NCBI GenBank assembly: GCA_031290935.1
Contig: JAISLK010000037.1
Location: 84,492 to 148,491 of the forward strand
Source of the DNA: Prevotellaceae bacterium
GTDB lineage: Bacteria > Bacteroidota > Bacteroidia > Bacteroidales > UBA932
DNA length: 64,000 nucleotides
Direction of reading: 5' to 3'
Shown here: piece by piece, positions 45,214-54,285 of the stretch
How positions within the stretch are numbered: position 1 is the first letter of the stretch
Layout: each line of letters starts with the position of its first letter
Made by a program: the position numbers and the translations under genes
Notes under the pieces: generated by a model
What the model was told of the DNA's origin: nothing
What the model saw: only the letters and a program-made list of their open reading frames with translations
The model's database searches: none

Positions 45214-46644
45214 ATGAAAAGTATAAGCAAATACATCAATTTGTTGTTTATCCTTGTTGCAGCGCTGCTTGTTTCGTGCAGCGAGGAAAAATACGATACC
45301 TCGGATTCTCCCGACCTGACCGTTATTCGCAGTATTAAAATTGTAAACGGCGGCGTTACGGGAACGGAAGTGATAGTGGGAACGGTGAATGAAAGAAAAA
45401 AAGAAATCACTTTCCCGGAAGTGCACATGGACAGCGACCTGTCTAAAGTTCAATTTGAAGCCGAAGTGCCTGAACGGGCCAACCTGGATTCCGCCGCCTA
45501 CGATTTTAGCATTCCCGAAGGCGACGCCGAGCGAAAGCGAACCATTGCCGTAGTGAATGGCACAAGGAAACGGGAATATTTTGTTACAATAAAATTAGAT
45601 GTGCCGGTATGGGGCGCCGATTTCTCCGAAGCCAAAGCAAAGGTATATGATTTTTCGTCGAAGACTACTATATACCCGGAATTTGTGAGCGCTTCAAACG
45701 GCCGTATGGCCGGTATGGATTTAGAACATGTATTGATTGTTTCGCGCAGCGGAAATCCGCATTTGCTTAAATTGTCCGAATTGAAGGAAGGAACAATCAA
45801 CCCGATAAACCTTAATTTGACAGGCGTTACTGGAGGAACTTATCCTCGTAACGGCGGACGTTTGGTCAATGGGCATGTCTATATATGCAATCTGAATACG
45901 GGTTTTGGCTCGGTAGCTACCAAAGTCTATCATTGGACAACAGAGCATCCTGAGGCAGCGCCTGAGGTGGTGGCCAGTTTTACGGCTGCAGACCTTGTTG
46001 CCGGGGATGCGGCAAGCCGTTATGGCGATTTTATGTCTATAGACCTTGATGAAAATGGCAATGGGTATATCTTTATGGGAAATAACCCGGCGACAACCCC
46101 GGCGCGGATTTTACGGATAAGCGTTACGGGCTACACGACCGGCTCGGAGCCAACGATTGTTAATCCGGCAACTTATGCCGGCCTGTGGGCAAGCTATAAC
46201 CATGTAGATGGGGCTGACGACGAATATCTTTATACCGGCCATCAAAATGCAATATTCCTTTTATCTGCCGGCGGAGCGCCATTATATACTATACCAACAA
46301 GCGCTATCGCCGCCACACAAGGATGTGATGCGCGTATCATCAACTTCAATAAAGAACGCTATTTGGTGATGCTGGCTGACGCTACCAGCGCAGGGCGTAT
46401 AGTAGTATATGATATAACAAAAGGGGCAACTACAACGGAGGCTTTAACATTGTTGGCTAACAGCGTACCCGAACCTTTGTTCAGCTATTCGCTTGGCGGC
46501 GCGATACCGGCGGCCAATGCTTCTGTTTGCATCGGCTGGGCGAAAGACGGGAATGATAAACTGTACCTTTTAGGCGCTGGCGTGCAGGCAGGCTTTGCGA
46601 TAATTGAATTTCCCAAAAAAGTAAAAGAAACAGCCGCGCCATAA
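45214..46644 (+). CDS. Surface lipoprotein resembling DUF5018-DUF4623 proteins
   Basis: About 476 residues from the preferred start at 45214 (MKSISKYIN, lipobox LLVSC); the open frame begins 8 codons earlier. Acidic SEEKYDTSD after the cysteine fits surface display. The N-terminal ~130 residues form a beta domain like DUF5018 (IRSIKIVNGGVTGTEVIVGTVNERKKEITFPEV). The rest looks like a beta-propeller with repeated strands (GDFMSIDLDENGNGYIFMG, YNHVDGADDEYLYTGHQNAIFLL) as in DUF4623, which often sits beside SusC/SusD and GHL10 hydrolases. A glycan-binding role is inferred from context; the family name is from recall and not verified. Confidence 0.75.
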   Translation: MKSISKYINLLFILVAALLVSCSEEKYDTSDSPDLTVIRSIKIVNGGVTGTEVIVGTVNERKKEITFPEVHMDSDLSKVQFEAEVPERANLDSAAYDFSIPEGDAERKRTIAVVNGTRKREYFVTIKLDVPVWGADFSEAKAKVYDFSSKTTIYPEFVSASNGRMAGMDLEHVLIVSRSGNPHLLKLSELKEGTINPINLNLTGVTGGTYPRNGGRLVNGHVYICNLNTGFGSVATKVYHWTTEHPEAAPEVVASFTAADLVAGDAASRYGDFMSIDLDENGNGYIFMGNNPATTPARILRISVTGYTTGSEPTIVNPATYAGLWASYNHVDGADDEYLYTGHQNAIFLLSAGGAPLYTIPTSAIAATQGCDARIINFNKERYLVMLADATSAGRIVVYDITKGATTTEALTLLANSVPEPLFSYSLGGAIPAANASVCIGWAKDGNDKLYLLGAGVQAGFAIIEFPKKVKETAAP

Positions 46645-46654
46645 GCAGTAACGT

Positions 46655-48112
46655 ATGCGAAAATACATAAAATATTTTGTATTAGCCGGTCTGGTTGCCT
46701 TTTTGGCCTCCTGTAATAAAGACGATGAACCCGGTGGCGGAGAAACGCCGCCACCGGCGCCACCGCCGGCGCCGGCAGAGGATATTTTGCCGAAAAAGGA
46801 AATGCGGGCGGCATGGATTGCCACCGTATGGAGCCTTGACTGGCCGCAGGAGGTGTACGATGCAGCGGGGCAAAAGCAAAAATTTATCGATTACCTGGAT
46901 GCCTTTGCAGCGTTAAACATCAATGCGGCGTTTGTACAGATTCGCCCTACGGCCGATGCGTTTTACGATTCGCCTTTCGAGCCGTGGAGTAAAGAAATCA
47001 CGGGCGAGGCCGGTAAAGACCCCGGCTACGACGTATTGCAGTTCATGATTGACGAAGCGCACAAACGCAACATCGAATTTCACGCATGGATGAACCCCTA
47101 CCGTATTTCCAGGCGCACCGATAAAAACAGTTCCTTTCCGGCATTAGATTCAAAAATACCTGCGGCGTTGGTAAAAGACTACGACAAAATACGGATATAC
47201 AATCCGGCATTGCCGGAAGCGCAGCAGCGGATAGCGGATATTGTGAAAGACGTAATTACCAAATATGATGTAGACGGTATCCATTTTGACGATTACTTTT
47301 ATCCCGACCCGGGGGATTATACATCGCTCGACGATACGCAGGAATATAACACCTACGGCGCCGGCTACGCCACTGTGAACGAATTTCGTTTCGGGAATGT
47401 CAATAAGGTAGTGCAGAAAGTGCATGATATTATTGTGCAGGAAAAACCCGGCGTAGTATTTTCTATCAGCCCGGCGTCCGGGGATTCGTATAACAGGACG
47501 CTCTATGCCGATGCGCCAAAATGGTGCCAGGAAGGCTGGGTGGATATTATCATACCGCAGATATATCAGGGAACGGGGAGCGGCACAAGCAATTTCAGCG
47601 CACTGCTTAACTGGTGGAACCAGTACAATTATAAAGCGGCGCTGATGATAGGCTATGCCCTTTATAAATTCGGCGACCCCGAGGCCGGCGCCGTTTTCCA
47701 GACCACCGCCGAGCTGGAGCAACAGTTCAGCCTGGCGAATGCCAAACCGAAAGTGCAGGGAAGCGTCCTGTACAGCGCACACTATATTCCCGACAACAAA
47801 ATCGGCATCACCAATACCTTGAGAAAGCTGTATAAAAACCCGGCCGTTCGCCCTTTTGCCGGTCGCACGACCGTATCGCCTCCCGCTCCCGCAAGCAACG
47901 TGCGCCTGAGCGGGGCAACGTTGAGATGGAACGCTGCGGCGGAATTACAGTCTGTGGTATATCTCCTGCCGGAAAATGACACAAAAGCGCAGGTAGTAGC
48001 CATCACCCCGGCGGACTCCTGCCCGGTAAGCCTCAAGGGGGCTTACTTTGTTTCTACGATTAACAGGGATAACACGGAAAGCGAGGTATCGGCGCAGGTG
48101 ATATATAAATAA
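46655..48112 (+). CDS. GHL10/DUF187 family glycoside hydrolase lipoprotein (DigH-like)
   Basis: A 485-residue lipoprotein, lipobox LASC (C20) with acidic NKDDE after it and a Pro-rich linker (27-42). Residues ~46-370 form a TIM-barrel of the GHL10/DUF187 family: MRAAWIATVWSLDWP at the start, NAAFVQIRPTADAFYDS, HAWMNPYR, and the acidic VDGIHFDDYFYPD (207-218) expected at the active site. The C-terminal ~100 residues form a fibronectin-like beta domain. The E. coli member DigH cleaves glycan strands of peptidoglycan stripped of peptides, so a peptidoglycan- or amino-sugar-type substrate is plausible for the whole switched operon, but that is inference. It ends 10 bp before the convergent mutL. 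Confidence 0.9.
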   Translation: MRKYIKYFVLAGLVAFLASCNKDDEPGGGETPPPAPPPAPAEDILPKKEMRAAWIATVWSLDWPQEVYDAAGQKQKFIDYLDAFAALNINAAFVQIRPTADAFYDSPFEPWSKEITGEAGKDPGYDVLQFMIDEAHKRNIEFHAWMNPYRISRRTDKNSSFPALDSKIPAALVKDYDKIRIYNPALPEAQQRIADIVKDVITKYDVDGIHFDDYFYPDPGDYTSLDDTQEYNTYGAGYATVNEFRFGNVNKVVQKVHDIIVQEKPGVVFSISPASGDSYNRTLYADAPKWCQEGWVDIIIPQIYQGTGSGTSNFSALLNWWNQYNYKAALMIGYALYKFGDPEAGAVFQTTAELEQQFSLANAKPKVQGSVLYSAHYIPDNKIGITNTLRKLYKNPAVRPFAGRTTVSPPAPASNVRLSGATLRWNAAAELQSVVYLLPENDTKAQVVAITPADSCPVSLKGAYFVSTINRDNTESEVSAQVIYK

Positions 48113-48122
48113 ATTTCCGCCC

Positions 48123-49940
48123 TTACTTCAGGAAGCGTTTATCTATTTCTTCCATGGCAATGATTTGCAGGGTGGGCTTGCCTTCGGGCGACAGGGCGGG
48201 TTCTTTGCAGGCAAATAAATTATCAACCAATGCCTGCGCTTCAAGCATATTCGGCGGTTCGCCGGAAGTTCCGGCGGCGGCTTTGGCCAATGACAGCGCC
48301 AGTTTTTCGCGCCGCTGCGTTTTTAAATCGGCGGCGTTTTCGTGCAGTGTATGCAATAATTCTTCCAGCAGTTGCGGGGCGTCCATTGCGGGAAACGAAG
48401 CCGGCTGCCCGTTTACGACGACCGTGTTATTCCCGAACGGCCGGATATCATAGCCGGTTTGCGTTAAATCATCCAGCACGCTTTCCAGTAACGCATAATC
48501 CACCGGCGACAGGGTTACGGTTTGCGGGAAAATTTCCTGTTGCGTTTCTTGCAGCGGGTGTGTTAAATTTTGCAGAAAACGTTCGTATAAAATACGTTGT
48601 TGGGCGCGGCGGCAGTCAATAATCAGGCATCCCGATTTCACAGGCGTGAGGATGTATTTCCCTTTCAAGAGGCATATCGAACGCCCGGCGGCAAAGTTCC
48701 CGGCCGATAACTGCTCCGGTATTTTTTCTTCGGGGAGAGCGTCAAACTGTTTGCTGTGCGACAATCCGGCATATAATTTTTCCCATCCTTTGAGCGGTGT
48801 GCTGGGAGACCGGCCGGGCGTTCTCCCCGGTACTGTTTCTTCGTCAAACGGATTAAAGGAAGGGTCAAGGCGGGTAAACGGCAGGGTCGCCGGCGTATTC
48901 TTGCTCACCGCCGGGATAGCCGGCGCGCCTTCGGTATCGAAGTCTATGGACGGCGCTATGGCAAATTTCCCCAGCGCCTCGCGGACGGCGGCGTGGAGCA
49001 TTTGAAAAATAATCTGCTCTTCTGCAAATTTAACTTCAATTTTTGCCGGGTGGATATTCACATCTATCCTGTCGGGCGGCAATTCAAAATAAATGAAAAA
49101 CGCCGGAAAGGCTTTCTCCGGCAAGAGTTGCTGATAGGCGTTGAAAATAGCTTTCTGGAAATAGGCGCTTTTGAAAAACCGGTTGTTTACAAAAAAGAAC
49201 TGTTCGCTAGCGGTACGTTTGGCGCCTTCGGGCTTGCCGATAAATCCCTTGATACGCACCACCGAGGTGTCAACCTGTACGGTAATCAGACGCTGGTTGA
49301 TGTCTTTGCCCATCAGGGCGACGATACGCTGGCGCAGGTTGGCGGCAGGCAGGCTGTAGAGGTTCGCGCCGTTGTGCTGCATGGTAAAGGACACTTCGGG
49401 ATGGCACAGCGCCACCCGCTGCATCTCGGTAACCAGGTTTTTCAGCTCTACGCTGTCGGACTTCAAAAATTTCCGACGGGCAGGCACGTTGAAAAATAAA
49501 TTGCGCACCGCAATAGACGTCCCCGCCGAGCAGGCCGCCGGTTCCTGCGCGGTAACTTCCGAGGCGGAAATAATAAGCTGCACGCCGAGTTCATCTTCCC
49601 GCCGGCGCGTTTTAACAGTAACATCCGCCACGGCGGCAATAGACGCCAGCGCTTCGCCGCGAAAGCCGAAGGTCGTAATAGCGTTCAAATCGTCTAACCG
49701 GCGGATTTTGGAAGTGGCATGCCGCTCGAACGCCATGCGGGCGTCGGCGCCGTTCATGCCGCAGCCGTTGTCCACCACCTGCAGCAACGTACGTCCGGCG
49801 TCGGCAAGCACAATGGCGATAGCCGTTGCGCCGGCGTCGACAGCATTTTCCAGTAATTCTTTCAATGCCGATGCGGGACGCTGCACCACTTCGCCGGCGG
49901 CAATCTGGTTGGCAATATGGTCGGGAAGGAGTTGTATCAT
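48123..49940 (-). CDS. mutL: DNA mismatch repair protein MutL
   Basis: A 605-residue GHKL ATPase of methyl-independent mismatch repair. The start at 49940 gives the canonical MIQLLPDHIANQIAAGEVV; the frame extends 24 codons upstream without homology. ATP-binding motifs are E28/N32 (KELLENAVDAGA), VDNGCGM (57-62), GFRGEALASI (92-101) and GTSIAVRNLFFNVPARRKFLK. The C-terminal dimerisation domain starts near 415. Its metal-binding endonuclease motif is degenerate: DCRRAQQRILYE at 442-453 where endonuclease MutLs have DQHA(x)2E(x)4E, so nicking activity is doubtful. TATCTTTG at 49958-49965 (minus) is its promoter. Confidence 0.96.
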   Translation of the reverse strand: MIQLLPDHIANQIAAGEVVQRPASALKELLENAVDAGATAIAIVLADAGRTLLQVVDNGCGMNGADARMAFERHATSKIRRLDDLNAITTFGFRGEALASIAAVADVTVKTRRREDELGVQLIISASEVTAQEPAACSAGTSIAVRNLFFNVPARRKFLKSDSVELKNLVTEMQRVALCHPEVSFTMQHNGANLYSLPAANLRQRIVALMGKDINQRLITVQVDTSVVRIKGFIGKPEGAKRTASEQFFFVNNRFFKSAYFQKAIFNAYQQLLPEKAFPAFFIYFELPPDRIDVNIHPAKIEVKFAEEQIIFQMLHAAVREALGKFAIAPSIDFDTEGAPAIPAVSKNTPATLPFTRLDPSFNPFDEETVPGRTPGRSPSTPLKGWEKLYAGLSHSKQFDALPEEKIPEQLSAGNFAAGRSICLLKGKYILTPVKSGCLIIDCRRAQQRILYERFLQNLTHPLQETQQEIFPQTVTLSPVDYALLESVLDDLTQTGYDIRPFGNNTVVVNGQPASFPAMDAPQLLEELLHTLHENAADLKTQRREKLALSLAKAAAGTSGEPPNMLEAQALVDNLFACKEPALSPEGKPTLQIIAMEEIDKRFLK

Positions 49941-49957
49941 GAGCAGTTTTTGACGGG

Positions 49958-49965
49958 CAAAGATA
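49958..49965 (-). promoter_or_regulatory. -7 element of the mutL promoter
   Basis: TATCTTTG on the minus strand, 17 bp upstream of the chosen start at 49940; its place inside the longer open frame supports the shorter start. Confidence 0.55.
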
Positions 49966-50217
49966 CGAAATTTTTTGATGGGATGACAGGATGAACCCGC
50001 CCAACTCTTCATTCCTGAATATAAATACCCGGTTTTGCTTCCCGCGCATGGCGGGAGACAAAACTACCTGCCGATTTTGCTTCCCGGATGACACCAGTGA
50101 AAAGTCGTGTTCGACAAAATCCGTACCGCACGGTTACTCTGTTTTCACCCCTGAATAGCGTTTTTCACCACTGGATAGCGTTTTTCATCCCTGCGGCGGG
50201 CAGTTTCCCCACTTTTT

Positions 50218-50249
50218 TTTGGAAAACATTTTCATTAGTTGTTCCTTTG
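50218..50249 (+). promoter_or_regulatory. Promoter of the acyl-CoA synthetase gene
   Basis: TTTG (50218-50221), a 20-bp spacer and TTCCTTTG (50242-50249), one base off the TAnnTTTG consensus, 29 bp before the start. Confidence 0.5.
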
Positions 50250-50278
50250 CACCCAGCAAAAATTTAAAATTACACAAT

Positions 50279-51904
50279 ATGCAAAAATTATCCTATGAAC
50301 ATGGCCTCAGCGATATTCCCCTGAAAGGGCAAACCATCGGGGAAAATCTTCGGGAAACAGTCGGCAAATATGGCGACCGCGAGGCGCTGGTCGTCGTAGA
50401 ACAGAATTACCGCGCTACCTATAAAGAATTTTGGGCGCAGACAACAGAAGTGTCCAAAGGGCTCATGGCATACGGTATCAAGCGCGGCGACCGCGTGGGC
50501 ATTTGGGCGGCCAACCGGTTTGAATGGGTGCTCGTGCAATATGCCACCGCCCGCATCGGGGCGATTATGGTAAATATCAATCCCGCGTACAAAACTACCG
50601 GCCTGCAGTATGCCCTGGAACAGTCCCGGATAGACCTGCTGATTGCCGCCTCGCACTTCCGCCAGACCGATTATATTGACCTGTTAAACCGGATACGGCC
50701 GTATTGCAATTATCCCGAACGTACAATTATTATAGAACATGACTGGGTGAAATTAATCCGGGCGGCGGTAAAAATCAGCGACGCCGAACTGGCGGAACGC
50801 GAAAACGCCCTGCAATTCGACGACCCGGTGAATATCCAGTACACCTCCGGCACCACCGGCTACCCGAAAGGCGCCACGCTCTCGCACCACAATATCCTGA
50901 ACAACGGATTTTTTATTGGCGAACGGATGTTCTATACCGAAAAAGACCGCGTATGTATCCCCGTCCCTTTTTACCATTGCTTCGGCATGGTATTGGGCAA
51001 TATGGCCTGTACTTCGCATGGCGCCTGCATGGTAATTGTCGGCGAATCTTTCGACCCCGAAACGGTGATGCAGGCAGTGATGAATGAAAAATGCACCTCC
51101 CTGCTGGGCGTTCCTACAATGTATATCGCCCAGCTCGAACATCCCAAATTCAGCCAGTACGATTTTTCCAGTTTGCGCACCGGTATCATGGCCGGCTCGC
51201 CCTGCCCAACAGATACGATGCGCCAGGTGCAGTCAAAAATGAACATGAAAGAAATTACCGTGTGCTACGGGATGACGGAAACGTCACCCGTTTCGACGCA
51301 AAGTTTTGCCAACGACGAACTGGAAAGGCGGGTAAGTACGGTAGGCACGGTACACCCGCATGTAGAAATAAAGATTGTGGATGAGCAGGGAAACATTGTG
51401 CCCCGCGGCGTGGCGGGCGAATTTTGCACCCGCGGCTATTCCGTCATGATTGGCTACTGGAACAATCCCGAAGACACCGCCGCCATTATCGACCGGCACC
51501 GCTGGCTGCACTCCGGCGACGTCGCAATCATGGACAATGACGGGTATGTAAAAATCACCGGGCGGATTAAGGACATTATCATCCGCGGGGGCGAGAACAT
51601 TTCGCCGCGCGAGATTGAAGAGTTCCTCATTTCGCACGAGGCAGTAGCCGATGTATATGTAATCGGCGTGCCGAGCGCAAAATACGGCGAAGAAGTAATG
51701 GCATGGGTAAAAATCCGCGACGGCTACGAATTAACCGAAGAACAGTTGCGCCGCTTCTGCAAAGACCAAATCGCTACCTACAAAACACCCCGCTATTGGA
51801 AATTTGTTGATGAATTCCCGATGACCGTTTCAGGAAAAATCCGCAAAGTGGAAATGCGCGAAATCTCTGCCAAAGAATTGGGGCTGGAAGTTAAGAACGC
51901 TTAA
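50279..51904 (+). CDS. Long-chain fatty acid CoA ligase/AMP-dependent synthetase
   Basis: A 541-residue adenylate-forming enzyme that activates a carboxylic acid with ATP and joins it to CoA. The start at 50279 (MQKLSYEHG) follows the promoter; the frame extends 20 codons into it. Motifs: YTSGTTGYPKGAT (P-loop), YGMTETSPVS (A5), GDVAIMDNDGYVKITGRIKDIIIRGGENISPREIE (A7/A8 hinge) and SGKIRK with the catalytic lysine near the end. It resembles FadD-like medium/long-chain ligases. The last 14 bp overlap the convergent TerC gene. Chain-length preference is not readable. Confidence 0.94.
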   Translation: MQKLSYEHGLSDIPLKGQTIGENLRETVGKYGDREALVVVEQNYRATYKEFWAQTTEVSKGLMAYGIKRGDRVGIWAANRFEWVLVQYATARIGAIMVNINPAYKTTGLQYALEQSRIDLLIAASHFRQTDYIDLLNRIRPYCNYPERTIIIEHDWVKLIRAAVKISDAELAERENALQFDDPVNIQYTSGTTGYPKGATLSHHNILNNGFFIGERMFYTEKDRVCIPVPFYHCFGMVLGNMACTSHGACMVIVGESFDPETVMQAVMNEKCTSLLGVPTMYIAQLEHPKFSQYDFSSLRTGIMAGSPCPTDTMRQVQSKMNMKEITVCYGMTETSPVSTQSFANDELERRVSTVGTVHPHVEIKIVDEQGNIVPRGVAGEFCTRGYSVMIGYWNNPEDTAAIIDRHRWLHSGDVAIMDNDGYVKITGRIKDIIIRGGENISPREIEEFLISHEAVADVYVIGVPSAKYGEEVMAWVKIRDGYELTEEQLRRFCKDQIATYKTPRYWKFVDEFPMTVSGKIRKVEMREISAKELGLEVKNA

Positions 51905-52682
51905 CTTTCTTTTGCAGGCGCATGTTCAGAACTTCTAGCAGCAGAGAAAAGGCAATGGCGAAGTAGATATACCCCTTCGGCACTTCCGACACTTCCTTCC
52001 CGAAAAAGCGGAAATGCGAGAGGCCCCCGGCTTCAATAATCAATGTAACGCCGATAAGTATCAGAAACGACAGTGCGAGCATTTGTATGGACGGATGCCG
52101 GTTGACAAACCGGCTCACCGGCCCTGCAAAAAACAGCATCACCGCCACCGCTACTACAATAGCCAATACCATAATCGCCAGTGCGCCCTTCTCGCCGAAC
52201 TCGGTGAAGCTAACCATGCCCACTGCGGTAAGCACGCTGTCGAGCGAAAAAACAATATCCAGCAATACGATTTGGACTATTATCAAAATAAACCCTCGGC
52301 GTTTCGCCGGCGCCTGGGCGGCTGCGCCTTCTATCTTGTGATGAATTTCCGTTACGCTTTTATAAAGCAGAAACAGCCCGCCAAGCAAAAGAATAATGCT
52401 TTGCCCCGTTACAGACAGGTACAGCCAGTTTGTCTCAACCGTCCACAGCGGTTGTGTCAGCCGCATGAGCAGGGATATGCCGAAGAGCAGGAGAATACGC
52501 GCCAGCATCGCCAGCCCCATCCCGATGCGGCGGGCTTTGGGTTGCCGGCGCGCCGGCAGCTTGGAGGTCATGATAGACAAAAATACTATATTATCAATGC
52601 CCAGCACTGTTTCGAGCAGCACTAATGTAAGGAGCGCCAGCCAGGCGCCCGGCATCAGAAAGGTTTGCAGTATATCCATCAT
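51891..52682 (-). CDS. TerC/YkoY family integral membrane protein
   Basis: A 263-residue inner-membrane protein with about seven helices. It has the two conserved acidic motifs of TerC proteins: LLETVLGIDNIVFLSI (about 21-36) and IVQIVLLDIVFSLDSVLTAVGM. Members export manganese or other metals, or help load metal into exported enzymes; some are tied to tellurite resistance. No ter operon partners are nearby, so metal homeostasis is likelier. The 3' end overlaps the convergent acyl-CoA synthetase by 14 bp. Confidence 0.92.
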   Translation of the reverse strand: MMDILQTFLMPGAWLALLTLVLLETVLGIDNIVFLSIMTSKLPARRQPKARRIGMGLAMLARILLLFGISLLMRLTQPLWTVETNWLYLSVTGQSIILLLGGLFLLYKSVTEIHHKIEGAAAQAPAKRRGFILIIVQIVLLDIVFSLDSVLTAVGMVSFTEFGEKGALAIMVLAIVVAVAVMLFFAGPVSRFVNRHPSIQMLALSFLILIGVTLIIEAGGLSHFRFFGKEVSEVPKGYIYFAIAFSLLLEVLNMRLQKKVKRS

Positions 52683-52707
52683 TTATTGGTTTACGTCCGT
52701 ATGTAAA

Positions 52708-52756
52708 TAAATTTCCTCCCGTATGAAAATTTATTTCTGTACGGAAGGAAATTTAT
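52708..52756 (-). terminator. Hairpin after rplT
   Basis: ATAAATTTCCT-CCCGTA (52708-52724) pairs with TACGG-AAGGAAATTTAT (52740-52756) across a 15-nt loop, placed 15 bp past the rplT stop; the outer arms are A/T-rich. Confidence 0.6.
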
Positions 52757-52771
52757 ATCCATGCGGAACGA

Positions 52772-53116
52772 CTATTTCAGCGATTTCACGACGGCTTCAA
52801 AGGCTTGCGGATGGTTCATCGCCAGGTCGGCAAGCGCCTTACGGTTTAATCCGATACGGCTGGCCGCCGCCTTACCCATAAATTCCGAGTACGTCAAACC
52901 GTGCTGGCGGCAGGCGGCATTGATGCGCTGAATCCACAGCGAACGAAATACCCGCTTTTTCGTTTTGCGGTCACGGTACGCATAGGTTAACCCTTTTTCG
53001 TAAGTGTTTTTGGCGACTGTCCACACATTGGCACGCGCCAAAAAATTACCTTTGGTAAGTTTGAGAATCTTTTTGCGGCGGGCTTTCGACGCCACCGCGT
53101 TAGTTGAACGAGGCAT
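52772..53116 (-). CDS. rplT: 50S ribosomal protein L20
   Basis: A 114-residue protein that binds 23S rRNA early in large-subunit assembly. It begins [23 protein letters not shown] and contains [26 protein letters not shown] and [11 protein letters not shown], all conserved in L20. It follows rpmI by 78 bp in the universal infC-rpmI-rplT order. In other bacteria L20 represses this operon; no clear repressor-binding fold was identified here. Confidence 0.97.
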   Translation of the reverse strand: MPRSTNAVASKARRKKILKLTKGNFLARANVWTVAKNTYEKGLTYAYRDRKTKKRVFRSLWIQRINAACRQHGLTYSEFMGKAAASRIGLNRKALADLAMNHPQAFEAVVKSLK

Positions 53117-53194
53117 AATTTGTTTGTTTTGCGAATGCCAGCGTTCCTTTGAAGGACTCTTTCAGCTGGGCATCCAGGTTAATAAAATAAATTG

Positions 53195-53389
53195 TTAAAC
53201 GACGAGTAATTCTTTAATACGTTTTTCATCCACCGGGGACACTACGGCCGTATGGCTTAAATTGCGTTTTTGCTTGGTCGTTTTTTTCGTCAGGATATGA
53301 CTTTTGTAAGCGTGTTTGCGCTTTACTTTTCCCGAGCCGGTGAGCGTGAAACGCTTCTTTGCACCGGAGTTCGTTTTAATTTTTGGCAT
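53195..53389 (-). CDS. rpmI: 50S ribosomal protein L35
   Basis: A 64-residue basic protein with the L35 signature [42 protein letters not shown] and the short C-terminus. It is 73 bp downstream of infC and 78 bp upstream of rplT in the same operon. Confidence 0.97.
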   Translation of the reverse strand: MPKIKTNSGAKKRFTLTGSGKVKRKHAYKSHILTKKTTKQKRNLSHTAVVSPVDEKRIKELLVV

Positions 53390-53462
53390 CTTTTTTTAAT
53401 TTTTATTGGTTATTCATTTTATTACTATTTCATCTCTTCTGCCACTGCCCGCTACGGATTGC

Positions 53463-54071
53463 CTACTTCTTTTTCGCCAGCGGCGCAAGCATCATAATCA
53501 TGCGCTTTCCTTCCAGCTTCGGCAGTTGTTCGGCTTTTCCGTATTCTTCCAAATCTACGGCAAACCGCAACAGTAATTTTTCGCCCTGCTCGGGACGCAT
53601 AATCGTCCGGCCTTTAAAAAACACGTAGGACTTGACTTTCGCGCCTTCCTGCAAAAAACTTTGCGCATGTTTCAACTTGAACTGGTAATCGTGCTCGTCG
53701 GTATTCGGGCCAAACCGGACTTCCTTAATAACTACTTTTGCGGCGTTAGCCTTCATCTCTTTCGCTTTTTTGCGCTGCAGGTAGAGGTATTTTTGGTAGT
53801 CGATAATTTTACATACCGGCGGTTCGGCATTCGGCGATATTTCCACTAAATCCAATTCTATGTTCTGCGCCATGCGCAAAGCTTCGGCAATGGAAAATAC
53901 GCCCTGGCTATTCGGTACATTTTCGCCTACCAGACGGACTTCACGGGCGCGGATTTCCTGGTTCACGCGAAGCCCCGGCACTTGTTCTTTCTTTCTGTTG
54001 ACCGGCCTCGGCCTGTTCTTATGTGACGCTCCCGGTGTATATGTCGGACGCGGTCTGTACGGTGTTGCTAT
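53463..54071 (-). CDS. infC: Translation initiation factor IF-3, probably starting at an AUA codon
   Basis: About 202 residues. IF-3 holds the 30S subunit free of 50S and checks the start codon. Conserved parts: [54 protein letters not shown], and the C-terminal domain with [18 protein letters not shown] and [19 protein letters not shown]. The first ATG/GTG-type start in frame is GTG at 53981, but the frame continues 30 basic, proline-rich codons upstream to an ATA at 54071, which sits 8 nt after a perfect AGGAGG (54080-54085). IF-3 genes elsewhere use rare starts such as AUU for autoregulation, so ATA is judged the true start. First gene of infC-rpmI-rplT. Confidence 0.9.
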   Translation of the reverse strand: MATPYRPRPTYTPGASHKNRPRPVNRKKEQVPGLRVNQEIRAREVRLVGENVPNSQGVFSIAEALRMAQNIELDLVEISPNAEPPVCKIIDYQKYLYLQRKKAKEMKANAAKVVIKEVRFGPNTDEHDYQFKLKHAQSFLQEGAKVKSYVFFKGRTIMRPEQGEKLLLRFAVDLEEYGKAEQLPKLEGKRMIMMLAPLAKKK

Positions 54072-54079
54072 AGTTTTTT

Positions 54080-54085
54080 CCTCCT
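54080..54085 (-). promoter_or_regulatory. Strong Shine-Dalgarno site deciding the infC start
   Basis: AGGAGG on the minus strand, 8 nt before the ATA codon at 54071. Full-strength sites are rare in Bacteroidota, and none of the other genes here shows one this strong, which supports the non-ATG start. Confidence 0.7.
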
Positions 54086-54230
54086 GTGTTTATTATTTAC
54101 AGAGCGCGAAAATACAATTTTTTTCGGATATGGCAAAATTTATATAACATTTGGCAGCGCGGTAAGTTCAAAAATATACCCGGACCGCATCCCGTCCATC
54201 CATACAGTTTATAATACGCTTCACTGCTTA

Positions 54231-54272
54231 AAAAAAGAGCGGCTGTCTCCGCGGGGACAGCCGCTCTTTTTT
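54231..54272 (-). terminator. Terminator of the rplM-rpsI-rpsB-tsf cluster
   Basis: A 17-bp stem: AAAAAAGAGCGGCTGTC pairs with GACAGCCGCTCTTTTTT, with the stem continuing inward by TCC/GGG wobble and a short loop. It lies 13 bp past the tsf stop and has U-runs on both strands. Confidence 0.85.
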
Positions 54273-54285
54273 CGTTCCGGCACTA

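Larger units (their letters stand above)
49941..50278. other. 338-bp divergent intergenic region between mutL and the acyl-CoA synthetase
   Basis: Contains a mutL promoter (minus TATCTTTG 49958-49965), the acyl-CoA synthetase promoter (50218-50249), and a 20-bp word repeated about two and a half times at 50146-50190 (core TAGCGTTTTTCACCACTGG). Nothing else is recognisable. Confidence 0.6.
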
